Shown: one piece after another, positions 17,975 to 27,734 of the stretch
Position numbering within the stretch: position 1 is the first letter of the stretch
Layout of the letters: each line of letters opens with the position of its first letter
Assembly (NCBI RefSeq): GCF_003966125.1
Contig: NZ_RXMA01000004.1
Location: forward strand, 1 to 64,000
Length of the DNA: 64,000 bases
From: Azospirillum griseum
Lineage (GTDB): Bacteria > Pseudomonadota > Alphaproteobacteria > Azospirillales > Azospirillaceae
Direction: 5' to 3'
Translations under genes and position numbers: made by a program
The notes under the pieces: model-generated
Database searches by the model: none
The model's input: the letters and a program-made list of their open reading frames with translations, nothing else
What the model was told of the DNA's origin: nothing

Positions 17975-18040
17975 ATGATTGGTGGTTGAGAGCAGCGCGT
18001 GGTGTTTCATATTGAAAGCGCGCTGCTTTAACCAAATCAT
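17975..18040. other. Long imperfect hairpin after the DUF465 gene
   Basis: Nested arms: ATGATT pairs with AATCAT, GGTT (17984-17987) with AACC (18030-18033), AGCAGCGCG (17991-17999) with CGCGCTGCT (18019-18027), and inside these TTTCA with TGAAA. There is no clean U-tract, so it may be a terminator of unusual form, a structured RNA, or the end of a mobile element, since an IS5 remnant follows about 100 bases later. Confidence 0.45.
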
Positions 18041-18109
18041 TGTGTCTATGCGTTCGGCTGTGGCCTCGCAGGACGCGGAAAAATGGCTGTGGCCTGCCAA
18101 CCGGTTGTG

Positions 18110-18131
18110 ATTCTCTTTGTTCGAAGAGAAT
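18110..18131. repeat. 8-bp inverted repeat upstream of the IS5 remnant
   Basis: ATTCTCTT (18110-18117), loop TGTTCG, AAGAGAAT (18124-18131), perfectly paired. It sits 16 bases before the transposase-like start. It could be a hairpin in the element's leader; no matching copy was found on the other side. Confidence 0.4.
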
Positions 18132-18146
18132 GCGGTCGTTGAGGGG

Positions 18147-18335
18147 ATGATGCGGGGCTCGAACGAACGCAGCGAAGGTCTTTTCAGCTATGTGAACTGC
18201 GAGGCTCGGGTGCAGGCTGATCATCGCTTGCTGCCGATTTCGAAGCGCGCTCCAGACGCCGCAGCGCCGACCCGTCGAAATCCTCCCGCAACCTGATCGG
18301 ACGTCCGATTCTCACGTCCTCCCGAGGCAGGACGT
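18147..18335 (+). pseudogene. IS5-family transposase remnant, frameshifted
   Basis: From ATG 18147 (GAGGGG just upstream) the frame reads MMRGSNERSEGLFSYVNCEA then RVQADHRLLPI, closely resembling the N-terminus of IS5-family transposases (MxRGxxxRxGxLFSYVxLExRVPxxHPLR). It soon loses the pattern. After a shift of frame the downstream bases read LIGRPILTSS, in the place where IS5 proteins have the GRPSIPPERLL block. The catalytic DDE region is absent. This is therefore a small 5' fragment of an old insertion, with stop and frameshift damage. The remaining bases up to 18385 show nothing else I can identify. Confidence 0.65.
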
Positions 18336-18385
18336 CATCGATTCAGTCTTTCACCAGATTTGGAATCGATGGCGTTAAGTCAATA

Positions 18386-21300
18386 TCACCGAAAACTGGC
18401 GTAACTTTCATGTTTTTGGGCTTTTTCTTGAAGTAATGCATTTGCTTTTCTAAGGCGACCCTTCATGTTCAATGAAGTGGCAATTTGGATTGCCTCTTCG
18501 ATCAAAGCAGTAAAAACATTGGGTGCATCAACCGCGCTGTTGGAAACAGACGCTTGAAGAAGTTTGCAATCGACAACAAGGGCAAGCTGACTCGCTGGCA
18601 GTGCGTTTTTTTCTGCTTCGTCTATGAGATTGAGCGCATGATCGGGTTTCCCCATCTTTATGAGAGCTTCTGCATGCCATAATTGAACTTGCGGCAGGCT
18701 CAAACGTGGATGAATGGCGGATTTTGACCGACCATGACGAGTGAAACAACGATAGCTTTCCTCGAAAAACATCAGGCTTTCGCTTTCACGATACAGGAAA
18801 GCTGAACAATAACCCAAGCCAGCGTTTATCAATGGAAGCCAAAGGGGGGATCTGGCCAGTTTACAAAGCTCTTTTGATTCAAAAAAATATTTGTACGCAT
18901 GATCATGTTTACCTTCTGACAGGAGTATCCATGCAAAATGCACATAAGAGAATATGCGCGAAAAAATATGTCCAGACTGATCGGCAATATTGATAGCGCA
19001 CTCAGCGTGCTTCCGAGCCTCTTTGTAATGAACCATCTCACAAAATGAGCGGGAAAGGAGGCTGTTTGATGTTACGGCTGCCGAGGCGGCAAGTCCGAAT
19101 CGATCAAACAAGTCAGAATCTCCAATGAGAATGTTTGCTTGTTCAAGAGTCTTGCAAGCTTGGTCGAAATGTCCTTTATCAATTAACACGCCACCCAGCC
19201 GCACCAAAAGTTGAATTTGTGTGTCTCGCTCTGCGCTGTTTGAAAGGGCGGATAACCCTTCACGACACAAACCAATCGCCTCTTCGAGTCTCCCATCCGC
19301 CCACACAAAGGATGCCAGCATAGAGGACGCTTGGGCGCATCCGCGACGGTTGATGTGTTTGTTTGAGAGGGATTTTGCGCGGTTGATGGCCTCCTGAACG
19401 TCCGTTGCACCCGATGGCAGCAGAACGCGCGGCAATGCAATGGACAATTGAATCATCCGCAAGACGTTGCGTTTGGTCTCTGGCAAACGCCGCAAGGCTT
19501 CTGTGCTGGCTTCGTAATTCTGTCGAGCGCTTTCAAATTTGGACTGTTCTTCCGCGTGCTGCCCGGCCCTGCGGCCATAGGCATAGGCCAACGGCCATTC
19601 CTCCGCCTTCAGGGCGTGGTGGGCCATCAGGACCAAGCGGTTGGGCAGATCATGGTCACGGCGCTGGCACAACGCCTGCAGGATCCGTCCGTGGAGTGCT
19701 TTCCGTTCGCTGATGGGCAGCGTGTTGTAGGCTGATTCCCGCATCAGAGCGTGATTGAAGCTGTATTCCAGATTGGGCAGCAGGCGGGTCCGGGTGATGA
19801 ATCCGGCGCGCTCCAAATACCCCAATTGGTCATGCAGATCGGCGCGCGGTGTTGCCTCCATCATCCGCAGCAGCCCGACATCGAAGGTTGGCCCGATGAC
19901 CGCCGCGTTCAACAGCAGGCGGCGGGGTTCGGGACCCATCAGATCCATGCGGGCGGTGAGAAGGCTTTGCAAAGAGGGCGGCAGGTTTAAGGCCGTGCTG
20001 GGATCGGCCAGACAATAGGAACCGGGGGAACCGCAGATGGCCCGCCTCGCCTCGAGAGTCCGCAGCATCTCCTCCAAATACAGCGGCACGCCCCCGCTGT
20101 GGTCGGCGACCTGCTGTTTCAGGGGGGCCAGGCTCCAATCGGTGCCAAGCCAATGATCGAGAAACTCCTGAACCTGTTGGCGGTTCAGAACCGTCAGGTC
20201 AAGGCTGCGCACCGAAGCGGGAGGGGTCCAGCCCAGCGGTGCCGTGTCCTCCAGGCGCAAGTCCGGCGGCCGGGTGGTGGCGATCAGCAGCAGGCGGCTG
20301 TGGCTGCCGGGCAAGGCGGTCAGGAGCGCGTCGAGCAGGCGAACCATGACGGGGCGGGTCCAATGCGCGTCCTCCACCAGAATCAGCATTGGCCGTTGGC
20401 TGACCGCTTGCGGCGAGGACAGGTCGAGCACAGCCCCAACCAAGCCGTCGATCGACCATTTCAACCGTTCCATCGGGTCAAGGCCAGCCCACAGGGGGGT
20501 GAGCGCCGGGGTGTCCAGCAGTTGCCGTATGGCGTCCCCGGCCAGGACCCCGGCCCGCCGCTCGGCGGCGGCGGCCAGTTCCGCAGCGGCGTTGACGGTT
20601 CCGCCAATCGCCTGAATGGCCAGGCTTTGCGCCACCGCTTCCAGATCATCGGGATCGCCCAGGCGGCGGATCGGCATCTGTGACCATTGCAGCACCGTCC
20701 ATCCTCGGCTGCGCGGCGCGCGCAAAAACTCACCGACCAAGCGGGATTTGCCGATGCCTGCGTCGCCGCGCAGAATCAGGGAGGAGGGGATGCCCGCTTC
20801 CGCCCGATCCGCCAGCGCGAAGATGGTTGCCACCTCGTCGCGGCGTCCCAGGAACGGGGCATTGGTGGACCGGAGCAGATCGGTTGCGGTGCGGCGAATC
20901 GCCCGCGCGCCCTCCAGGGCAAAAACCGGCACGGGTTGCGCGCCCTTGGCCAGCGTCAGGCTGCCCATCGGTCGCGCCGCGACGCCGACCGGAACCAGAT
21001 CAAGCGTGTCGCGGCTCAACTGGGCGCTGTTGGGTTCGGCGCGCTGTTGCAGCTTGGCGGCCAGATGCACGCATTCCCCAACCGCGCGGTAATCGGCCCA
21101 GACCCCGTTGGTCATGACGTGGGTGATGACATCGCCGGAACTGATGCCGATCCGCACCTGAAAATCGGGCAGGTCCAGCGCCTCGACCGTGGAGCGAACC
21201 ATGTCCTGCGCGGCCAGACAGGCTCGCAACGCGTGGTCTTCCAACGCGTTCGGCGCGCCGAACACGGCCATGAAGCCATCCCCCAGAAGTTGCGACACCA

Positions 21301-21568
21301 TGCCGTTGTAGCGTGGCACCGCTTCCACCAGACTGTTCAGGATGGTCAGCAGGGTGTGGTCGGCGTCCTCCGGATCCCTTCCGGCGACCAGGGCGGACGA
21401 ACTGACGATGTCGACGAACACGGTGGTCAGGATCTTGCGCTCAGGAGTCTTGCCCCGCAGGGGGCGCGTTGCTGCAAGAGTTGCCTGATGCCCGATGCCG
21501 TCTGTTGTCTTGGTGTTCGCCGCCATGCCCGCCGCCATGTCCGCCCCCTGCGGAATTCGCGTTAACAT
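18386..21568 (-). CDS. Cyclase homology domain-ATPase-TPR signalling protein
   Basis: About 1060 residues from the ATG at 21568 (ATG at 21538 is an alternative; neither has a strong ribosome site). Residues 40-220 form a class III nucleotide cyclase domain: ERKILTTVFVDIVSSS with metal Asp D53, and LGDGFMAVFG with D97. The transition-state motif normally written VNLAARL reads VHLAAKL, so the catalytic Asn and Arg are His168 and Lys172. Residues 235-560 are an AAA/STAND-type ATPase with Walker A GDAGIGKS (268-275), then a long TPR-like helical region to the end. This cyclase-ATPase-TPR layout is common in alphaproteobacteria. With both residues changed, the cyclase may be weak or inactive. GC drops sharply in the 3' third. 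Confidence 0.88.
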   Translation of the reverse strand: MLTRIPQGADMAAGMAANTKTTDGIGHQATLAATRPLRGKTPERKILTTVFVDIVSSSALVAGRDPEDADHTLLTILNSLVEAVPRYNGMVSQLLGDGFMAVFGAPNALEDHALRACLAAQDMVRSTVEALDLPDFQVRIGISSGDVITHVMTNGVWADYRAVGECVHLAAKLQQRAEPNSAQLSRDTLDLVPVGVAARPMGSLTLAKGAQPVPVFALEGARAIRRTATDLLRSTNAPFLGRRDEVATIFALADRAEAGIPSSLILRGDAGIGKSRLVGEFLRAPRSRGWTVLQWSQMPIRRLGDPDDLEAVAQSLAIQAIGGTVNAAAELAAAAERRAGVLAGDAIRQLLDTPALTPLWAGLDPMERLKWSIDGLVGAVLDLSSPQAVSQRPMLILVEDAHWTRPVMVRLLDALLTALPGSHSRLLLIATTRPPDLRLEDTAPLGWTPPASVRSLDLTVLNRQQVQEFLDHWLGTDWSLAPLKQQVADHSGGVPLYLEEMLRTLEARRAICGSPGSYCLADPSTALNLPPSLQSLLTARMDLMGPEPRRLLLNAAVIGPTFDVGLLRMMEATPRADLHDQLGYLERAGFITRTRLLPNLEYSFNHALMRESAYNTLPISERKALHGRILQALCQRRDHDLPNRLVLMAHHALKAEEWPLAYAYGRRAGQHAEEQSKFESARQNYEASTEALRRLPETKRNVLRMIQLSIALPRVLLPSGATDVQEAINRAKSLSNKHINRRGCAQASSMLASFVWADGRLEEAIGLCREGLSALSNSAERDTQIQLLVRLGGVLIDKGHFDQACKTLEQANILIGDSDLFDRFGLAASAAVTSNSLLSRSFCEMVHYKEARKHAECAINIADQSGHIFSRIFSYVHFAWILLSEGKHDHAYKYFFESKELCKLARSPLWLPLINAGLGYCSAFLYRESESLMFFEESYRCFTRHGRSKSAIHPRLSLPQVQLWHAEALIKMGKPDHALNLIDEAEKNALPASQLALVVDCKLLQASVSNSAVDAPNVFTALIEEAIQIATSLNMKGRLRKANALLQEKAQKHESYASFR

Positions 21569-21672
21569 ATTAGAGCATGTATTTTTCGATTTGTGGATAT
21601 TCCAGCGCCACAGCGCGGATTCTTTTTCACCTCTCGCGATTTCTGCATACCAGCGTATGCAATTCATATAAA

Positions 21673-21706
21673 CAGAAAGCGCCGGAAATACTCCCGGCGC
21701 TTTCTG
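21673..21706. terminator. Strong hairpin terminator after ilvD
   Basis: Perfect 13-bp stem, CAGAAAGCGCCGG (21673-21685) with CCGGCGCTTTCTG (21694-21706), and an eight-base loop. On the minus strand it is followed by TTTATAT, and it lies 35 bases past the ilvD stop, so it ends ilvD transcription. The T-containing run on the other side means it may act in both directions. Confidence 0.8.
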
Positions 21707-21740
21707 TCTTTGCAACATTGAGAATGTTGCGTGATGACTG

Positions 21741-23606
21741 TCAACGACGAATGGCAAGTCCTTCCACTTGCGAGACATCGCGCACCGCGCCTCGATCTGC
21801 ACTGGTCGTCAAGGCTGCGTATGCGCGCAATGCAGGAGAAACAACGCGTTCGCGCGCAACCGGCTTCCAGGCGTCCACACCCTTGGCGTTCATCGCGTCG
21901 CGGCGGGTCTGCAAGACCTCGTCGCTCACCGCCAGACGGATGCTGCGGTTGGGGATGTCGATCTCGATCCGGTCGCCTTCCTCCACCAGGGCGATGGCCC
22001 CGCCGCTGGCCGCCTCGGGCGAGGCGTGGCCGATGGACAGGCCGGAGGTGCCGCCGGAGAACCGCCCGTCGGTCACGAGCGCGCAGGCCTTGCCCAGCCC
22101 CTTCGACTTCAGATAGCTGGTCGGGTACAGCATTTCCTGCATGCCGGGGCCGCCGCGCGGGCCTTCGTAGCGGATGATGACGACATCACCGGCCTTCACG
22201 GTGTCGCCGAGAATGCCCGCAACCGCGTCGTCCTGGCTTTCGAACACGCGGGCCGGGCCGGAGAAGACCAGGTTCGACTCATCCACGCCCGCCGTCTTCA
22301 CGATGCAGCCTTGTTCGGCGATGTTGCCGTACAGCACGGCCAGACCGCCGTCCTTGCTGAAGGCCGACGCCACGCTGCGGATGACACCGGCGTTGCGGTC
22401 GAGGTCCAGTTCCGGCCAGCGGCGTTCCTGGCTGAATGGAACAACGGTCGGGATGCCGCCGGGCGCGGCCTTGTAGAGGGTGTGCACGGTCGCGTCGTCG
22501 GTGCGGACCACGTCCCATTGATCGATGGCCGCCCCCAGGCTGGGGGCGTGGACGGTCGGCGTGTCGCGGTTCAGCAGACCGGCGCGGTCCAGTTCGCCCA
22601 GAATGCCGAAGATACCGCCCGCGCGGTGCACGTCCTCGATGTGGACGTTTGACATGGCCGGGGCGACCTTGCACACGTTCGGCACGCGGCGCGACAGCCG
22701 GTCGATGTCGGCCATGGTGAAATCGACCTCGCCTTCCTGCGCGGCGGCCAGAATGTGCAGGACGGTGTTGGTGGACCCGCCCATGGCGATGTCCAGGGTC
22801 ATTGCGTTTTCAAAGGCTTCCTTGGTGGCGATGCCGCGCGGCAGGGCGCGGGCGTCCTCCTCCTGGTACCAACGGCGGCAGAGATCGACGGCCAGACGGC
22901 CGGCCTTGAGGAACAACTCCTTGCGGTCGGCGTGGGTGGCGAGGATGGTCCCGTTGCCGGGCAGCGACAGGCCCAGCGCCTCGGTCAGGCAGTTCATCGA
23001 GTTGGCGGTGAACATGCCGGAGCAGGAACCGCAGGTCGGGCAGGAGCCGCGCTCCATCTCCGCCGCTTCCTCGTCCGAGACGGTGGGGTCGGCGGCGGCG
23101 ACCATGGCGTCGATCAGATCGACCGCCTTCACCTTGCCGCGCCAATTGACCTTCCCGGCCTCCATCGGCCCGCCGGAGACGAAGACCGCCGGGATGTTCA
23201 GGCGCATGGCGGCCATCAGCATGCCGGGCGTGATCTTGTCGCAATTGGAAATGCAGACCAGCGCGTCGGCGCAATGGGCGTTGGCCATGTATTCCACGGC
23301 GTCGGCGATCAACTCGCGCGAGGGCAGGCTGTAGAGCATGCCGCCATGGCCCATGGCGATGCCGTCATCAACGGCGATGGTGTTGAACTCCTTGGCCACA
23401 CCACCGGCCTTTTCGATTTCGCGGGCGACGAGCTGGCCCAGATCCTTCAGATGGACGTGGCCCGGAACGAATTGGGTGAAGGAGTTGGCAATCGCGATGA
23501 TCGGCTTGCCGAAATCGCCGTCCTTCATGCCGGTGGCCCGCCACAATCCGCGTGCGCCCGCCATGTTGCGGCCGTGGGTGGAGGTGCGGGAACGGTAATG
23601 CGGCAT
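21741..23606 (-). CDS. ilvD: Dihydroxy-acid dehydratase IlvD
   Basis: 621 residues. IlvD dehydrates dihydroxy acids in isoleucine and valine synthesis, using an Fe-S cluster. The start at 23606 gives [20 protein letters not shown], matching the family N-terminus; a start five codons earlier exists but is not needed. Cluster and active-site motifs are [34 protein letters not shown] (two family signature blocks) and the C-terminal [19 protein letters not shown]. It is a single gene with a strong terminator after it. The 236 bases between it and the divergent glycosyltransferase gene show no leader peptide or T-box that I can recognise. Confidence 0.97.
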   Translation of the reverse strand: MPHYRSRTSTHGRNMAGARGLWRATGMKDGDFGKPIIAIANSFTQFVPGHVHLKDLGQLVAREIEKAGGVAKEFNTIAVDDGIAMGHGGMLYSLPSRELIADAVEYMANAHCADALVCISNCDKITPGMLMAAMRLNIPAVFVSGGPMEAGKVNWRGKVKAVDLIDAMVAAADPTVSDEEAAEMERGSCPTCGSCSGMFTANSMNCLTEALGLSLPGNGTILATHADRKELFLKAGRLAVDLCRRWYQEEDARALPRGIATKEAFENAMTLDIAMGGSTNTVLHILAAAQEGEVDFTMADIDRLSRRVPNVCKVAPAMSNVHIEDVHRAGGIFGILGELDRAGLLNRDTPTVHAPSLGAAIDQWDVVRTDDATVHTLYKAAPGGIPTVVPFSQERRWPELDLDRNAGVIRSVASAFSKDGGLAVLYGNIAEQGCIVKTAGVDESNLVFSGPARVFESQDDAVAGILGDTVKAGDVVIIRYEGPRGGPGMQEMLYPTSYLKSKGLGKACALVTDGRFSGGTSGLSIGHASPEAASGGAIALVEEGDRIEIDIPNRSIRLAVSDEVLQTRRDAMNAKGVDAWKPVARERVVSPALRAYAALTTSADRGAVRDVSQVEGLAIRR

Positions 23607-23842
23607 GGGGTGTGTCCTCAACTGATCGCGTCGGTGCGGTTTCGCGAAAGGAATGGGATGAAACAGGTGGGCACCTTAGCAATCTCCTGTCTGTGATTCC
23701 AGAGCGGCAACGCCCTCGGCCCCACCCCGCCCGGCGTAGCCCAGCCATGCGCAAACCAAAAGGCCCATTCGGGCGGGGTTCCAACCGGGGCGGACTCGTG
23801 GCACAAGGCGGGAACCCGATCCTTTGCAGGCCGCTCCGCAAC

Positions 23843-25453
23843 ATGACACACGCTTCCGCCGTCTCCTCCGCCCTGGACCGGTTGGCGCGCGCGCCCTGGT
23901 GGACCCTGTGTCTGGGATTGGGCGTGCTCATGGCCGCGTCGGTTTTGACGGTTGGGTTCCGATTGCCCTACTGGGTTCATGCGGATCAGGATTTGGTGCT
24001 GGCCTACCATGGCCTGCTGTTTGCCGATGGTCTGCCGCAGGAGTATTTCGACCATCCCGGCTACGTCTATTTCCTGGTGATCGATGGCTGGTATCGGCTG
24101 TTGCACGCGCTTGGCCTGCTGCCGGTCGCCAACCTGTCGGCGTTGCCCCCCATCGCCGATGCGACGGCCAACGCAGCGGCATGGCAATCCTTGATCGAAG
24201 CCGGGCGGGCGCTGTCCATCGCGTTGACCGCCCTGTTCGCCGTGACCTACGCCAGTCTGGTGCGTGCGTTGGTCGGGGATCGGCGCATCGCCCTGTTGGC
24301 CGGGCTGCTCTTGGCCTTTGGCGTCGGGTTGACCGCGCAGGGACGGCAGATGCGCACCGATCTGCTGTCGGCGGGGTTTGTCGTCACCGCCCTGCTGCTG
24401 GTGCTGGTGGCGGTCCGTCAGCCGTCCAACCGCAGCGGGCGGGCGCTTCTTGGGTTGGGATTGGCCGGGCTGCTGGTCGGTTTGGCGATGGCGACCAAGG
24501 TGCAGGCGGTGTTTCTGGCGCTGGGGTTGCCGGTCGCGGCGCTGCTGTTTGGGCGTCGATCCGAGACGGCTTACGGAGGTGACGGGGGGTGGTCACGCAC
24601 GGGGCTGTTGATGGCGGCGGCAGCGGTGGCGGCGGTCCCGGCCGTTCATCTGATCGCGCAGGGCATCGCCGATTGGGGACAGGCGGTTTACCCCTACAAA
24701 CCGGTCGGCGCGGGGTTGAGCGGGCGCTATCAGGGGGTGGTCGCCGGGTGGGTGGCGTTGGGTGTCCTGCTGCATGGCTGGGTCTGGCGGGTGCCGCTGC
24801 GCCGGACGCTGGCAGCCCTGGCGGCGGTGGTTCTGGGGGTGGCGTTGGGGCTGCTGGTTCTGGAAATCCGTTATCACCAGCAGAACGCCATCGCCGTTGC
24901 GAATTTCATCGAGCACATGTTTGTCTTCACCTCCTGGCGGCACGCCAGTGCCTTGCAGGAGCAAGGGCAGGTGGTGGGCGAGGGGCTGCTGGCCCTGTTG
25001 GCCAACGGCATCGGGAGGACGCTGGCGATCCGTACGATTGTCCTGCACCCCGACAACATCCCGCAAACCATCGTGGTCGAGTGGTTCGCCCTGGTGGGGG
25101 CGGCGTTTCTCTGGCGGCGGGGCGAGCGGCTGGTGGCGATTCAGGCGCTGTTCCTGCTGCTGACCGCCTGGGGGTTGGAATCGCTGTTCTCGTTGCGGGG
25201 TTTCCAGCGGGCCTACGCCGCCTACACCGATCCCCTCGCGATCCTGTCCGCCGCCTGGGTGTTGGCGCGGATGCCCGGATTGCTGGACTCCCCACGGGCA
25301 CGGCGCTGGATTCTCGGCACCGTGGCATTGGTCATCGTTGCCGGACACATCTGGCCAATCCGGGAAACGCGCAAGCTCCCCAATCCGACCAGCCACTGCG
25401 AATGGATTCCCACCTACATGCCGCGCGTTGAGCCTTTCCCCTTCTGCCGCTGA
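23843..25453 (+). CDS. Polytopic membrane glycosyltransferase-like protein (GT39/GT83-type)
   Basis: 536 residues from the ATG at 23843; the open frame extends far upstream but without family features. There are about ten hydrophobic helices. The first periplasmic loop after helix 1 has WVHADQDLVLAYHGLLFADG, with the acidic residues expected in the catalytic loop of PMT/ArnT-type (GT-C) enzymes that use polyprenyl-linked sugars. The C-terminal tail of about 30 residues has NPTSHCEWIPTYM and an SHC motif. The substrate is unknown. It neighbours the GT9 transferase and O-antigen ligase, which suggests envelope polysaccharide decoration. The GT-C assignment is from topology and motif placement. 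Confidence 0.65.
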   Translation: MTHASAVSSALDRLARAPWWTLCLGLGVLMAASVLTVGFRLPYWVHADQDLVLAYHGLLFADGLPQEYFDHPGYVYFLVIDGWYRLLHALGLLPVANLSALPPIADATANAAAWQSLIEAGRALSIALTALFAVTYASLVRALVGDRRIALLAGLLLAFGVGLTAQGRQMRTDLLSAGFVVTALLLVLVAVRQPSNRSGRALLGLGLAGLLVGLAMATKVQAVFLALGLPVAALLFGRRSETAYGGDGGWSRTGLLMAAAAVAAVPAVHLIAQGIADWGQAVYPYKPVGAGLSGRYQGVVAGWVALGVLLHGWVWRVPLRRTLAALAAVVLGVALGLLVLEIRYHQQNAIAVANFIEHMFVFTSWRHASALQEQGQVVGEGLLALLANGIGRTLAIRTIVLHPDNIPQTIVVEWFALVGAAFLWRRGERLVAIQALFLLLTAWGLESLFSLRGFQRAYAAYTDPLAILSAAWVLARMPGLLDSPRARRWILGTVALVIVAGHIWPIRETRKLPNPTSHCEWIPTYMPRVEPFPFCR

Positions 25454-25468
25454 ACCGGCGAGGGACCG

Positions 25469-26416
25469 TCAGGCGCGGGCCTGATTGATGGCGTCCATCA
25501 CCCCGGCGCAATCCATGGCGTCGAACTCCGGGCGGTGATGAACGATGACGCGCGGACCAGAGCTGTGGATCGGGTTCGACGCGTCGGAAAAGACGGCGAC
25601 GGTCGGACAACCGACGGCGGCGATCAGGTGGGTCGGGCCGGTGTCGTTGCCGACCGCTGCCCAGGCCCGCCGCGCCAAACCACCCAACTCCGGCACGCTG
25701 GTCTTGTCGGTCAGGTCAACGGTTTGCGGGCAGAGGTCGGCGATGGCGCGCGCGATGTCGGCCTCAATCGCCGTGCCGATCACGACCGGCGTCACCCCCC
25801 GCTGAACCAGCGCGTTGGCGACCTCGGCATAGCGCCGCATCGGCCACCGCTTGTCCGGCCGTCCGGAAGAGGAGCCGGGGACCAGCAGAGCGAAGGGGGT
25901 GGGGATGGCAAAACGCCCGATGTCGGCGTCCAGCCAACGCAAATCCGGGGCCTCCTCCAGCACGATGCCAAAAGGGGCGAGCTGCCGCGTGTAGCGTTGC
26001 AGCACAGACACCTTGCGCCGCCCATCGTAACGGTCGCTGTGTGAGGCACCTTTGGCCGTGCCCGACCATTCCGGCCAGGGACCGGGGAAAAACAGCCGAT
26101 GGTAAAGGTCGGTGCGGGTTTGCGCCTGCAAATCATACACCCGGTCAAACCGCCCGGCCCGCAGCGTGCGGCGGATGGCCAGATAGGCCGACAGCGACCG
26201 TTCGCGAGGGTCCTCCAGAACCTCATCAAACAGGCCGCTCATCCGGGCCAGCGGTGCCAGCGATGGAATGGTCAGCAGGGTGAGGTGATCCCCGGCGTGA
26301 TGGCGGCGGATCGCGGCGAAGCTGGTCTGGGCGAGGAAGAAGTCGCCAAACGCCCCGAGCTTGATGACGAGGATCCGTCGGGGCGCGACGGGATTGAAGG
26401 CAGGGGTGCCGTTCAT
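25469..26416 (-). CDS. Glycosyltransferase family 9 (heptosyltransferase-like)
   Basis: 315 residues from the ATG at 26416, whose codon overlaps the stop of the O-antigen ligase gene (ATGA). The N-terminal RILVIKLGAFGDFFLAQTSFAAIRRHH is the GT9 signature of WaaC/WaaF/RfaQ-type heptosyltransferases. The C-terminal domain shows LLVPGSSSGRPDKRWPMRRYAEVA and the nucleotide-sugar binding site GNDTGPTHLIAAVGCPTVAVFSD. GT9 enzymes transfer ADP-heptose to lipopolysaccharide core; the exact acceptor is not known here. The frame is open further upstream to 26806 within the ligase gene but that part is out of register with the family. Confidence 0.9.
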   Translation of the reverse strand: MNGTPAFNPVAPRRILVIKLGAFGDFFLAQTSFAAIRRHHAGDHLTLLTIPSLAPLARMSGLFDEVLEDPRERSLSAYLAIRRTLRAGRFDRVYDLQAQTRTDLYHRLFFPGPWPEWSGTAKGASHSDRYDGRRKVSVLQRYTRQLAPFGIVLEEAPDLRWLDADIGRFAIPTPFALLVPGSSSGRPDKRWPMRRYAEVANALVQRGVTPVVIGTAIEADIARAIADLCPQTVDLTDKTSVPELGGLARRAWAAVGNDTGPTHLIAAVGCPTVAVFSDASNPIHSSGPRVIVHHRPEFDAMDCAGVMDAINQARA

Positions 26417-27663
26417 CGGTTGTCCGCCGGAATCCGGGCCGCCAAACGCAGCGTCAACCCGGCGGCCAGAAAACTGGCCATCCACCAGGGTTGCCACACG
26501 CCATAGGCGGTGCTGATCATCGCCAGGCTGGTCGCGAACAGCGCCAGAGCAAAGGGTTGGTCGCCCGGCTCCATCCGCTTGACACCGTTGAGCAGCAATA
26601 GGGCCAACGCCAGCGCCAAACCGGCCCCTATGCCACCCAGTTCCAGCCAGACCTGGAGAAAGGCGTTGTGGGGGTGAAGCGGCAGCAAGCTGTCGGTGAT
26701 GGGGGAGAAGCGCGACACCTCGCCATGCGGCGGCAACGCCCGTGACGCGTCGATGCCTTGGCCCAGCAGCGGCGTGTCGAGCGCACGGGTGGCGGCCATG
26801 CCCCAAATTTCGATGCGGTGCTGGGCCGACGTGAAGAGCCAGGGCGCTCGTGTCAGATCCAACCCACGGTCAAACAGCAGAACCAGCGGCAGCACAGCGA
26901 CAAAGGCCACCACAAGCACGCCCCCCATCAGCCGCCGCGCGATCACCCCCGACCAACGGGCCAACCCGTAAACGGCTAACCCGATGCCAATTCCAAGCGT
27001 TGCCGAACGGCTGGTCAAGGGCAGGCAGAACGCGGCATACCCGACCGGCAGCGCCAGCGCCCAGTTGCCTCGGCTCAGCAGCCGGTCGATCACCAGAGCT
27101 GCGGGCCAGACCAGCAGGCAGAGCAGGGCGGAACTCCGCTTGGGAACGTTGGTGTAAAGGATGATCGCGGCCTCTTCCGCCGTGCTGCCGTTCCACCAGC
27201 GATAGATTGGAAAATTCAGCAGGATCTCGCTGCCGAACACCGCAACGCCCACCAGAAGGCCGATCAGGAACAGGCGGGCCAGCCGCAGCGCCTCGACACC
27301 GGGCAGTTGCGACACCCAAGCCCCACCAAGCAGCGCACCAAGGGCAATGTAACCCAGCTCGGCCACGGTGGGAACGGATCGGGGTGACGGACTCCACAAG
27401 GTGGACACCAGCGCCAGAACCAGAAAGGCCACGACCAGAACCGCTGGAACCGCAGCCCGCGCGACACGTCCCAACGCCTGCCGCCGGATCAAACCGGCCA
27501 ACGCAACCACGGCGGTGAGAATGGCCCAGACCGGCAAACCACGCGGTGCCAAGGCGGCCAAGGGGCCAAGGGCCACCGCGATGAACCCGCTGGCCGCCCA
27601 CAACAGGCGCTCGGGCACGCCATCGGGGGCGGTGTGACGCGACAAAGGGATGGCCATGGACAC
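26413..27663 (-). CDS. O-antigen ligase/polymerase (Wzy_C-type)
   Basis: 416 residues, about twelve membrane helices. The Wzy_C (WaaL-type) domain is visible near the C-terminus: AQHRIEIWGMAATRAL, then a large periplasmic loop with LLPLHPHNAFLQVWLELGGIG, which carries the His used by O-antigen ligases and polymerases. It is translationally coupled to the downstream GT9 gene. Start at 27663 or the second Met at 27657; neither is decisive. The function may be lipid A-core ligation of O-antigen, or polymerisation of another surface glycan. Confidence 0.82.
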   Translation of the reverse strand: MSMAIPLSRHTAPDGVPERLLWAASGFIAVALGPLAALAPRGLPVWAILTAVVALAGLIRRQALGRVARAAVPAVLVVAFLVLALVSTLWSPSPRSVPTVAELGYIALGALLGGAWVSQLPGVEALRLARLFLIGLLVGVAVFGSEILLNFPIYRWWNGSTAEEAAIILYTNVPKRSSALLCLLVWPAALVIDRLLSRGNWALALPVGYAAFCLPLTSRSATLGIGIGLAVYGLARWSGVIARRLMGGVLVVAFVAVLPLVLLFDRGLDLTRAPWLFTSAQHRIEIWGMAATRALDTPLLGQGIDASRALPPHGEVSRFSPITDSLLPLHPHNAFLQVWLELGGIGAGLALALALLLLNGVKRMEPGDQPFALALFATSLAMISTAYGVWQPWWMASFLAAGLTLRLAARIPADNR

Positions 27664-27734
27664 ACGAGCGGGCTGTGGCGGCGGATCGGTCGCGACTTAA
27701 CAGAACTCCTGCGGAGAAAGCAACCGGCCCAGAG

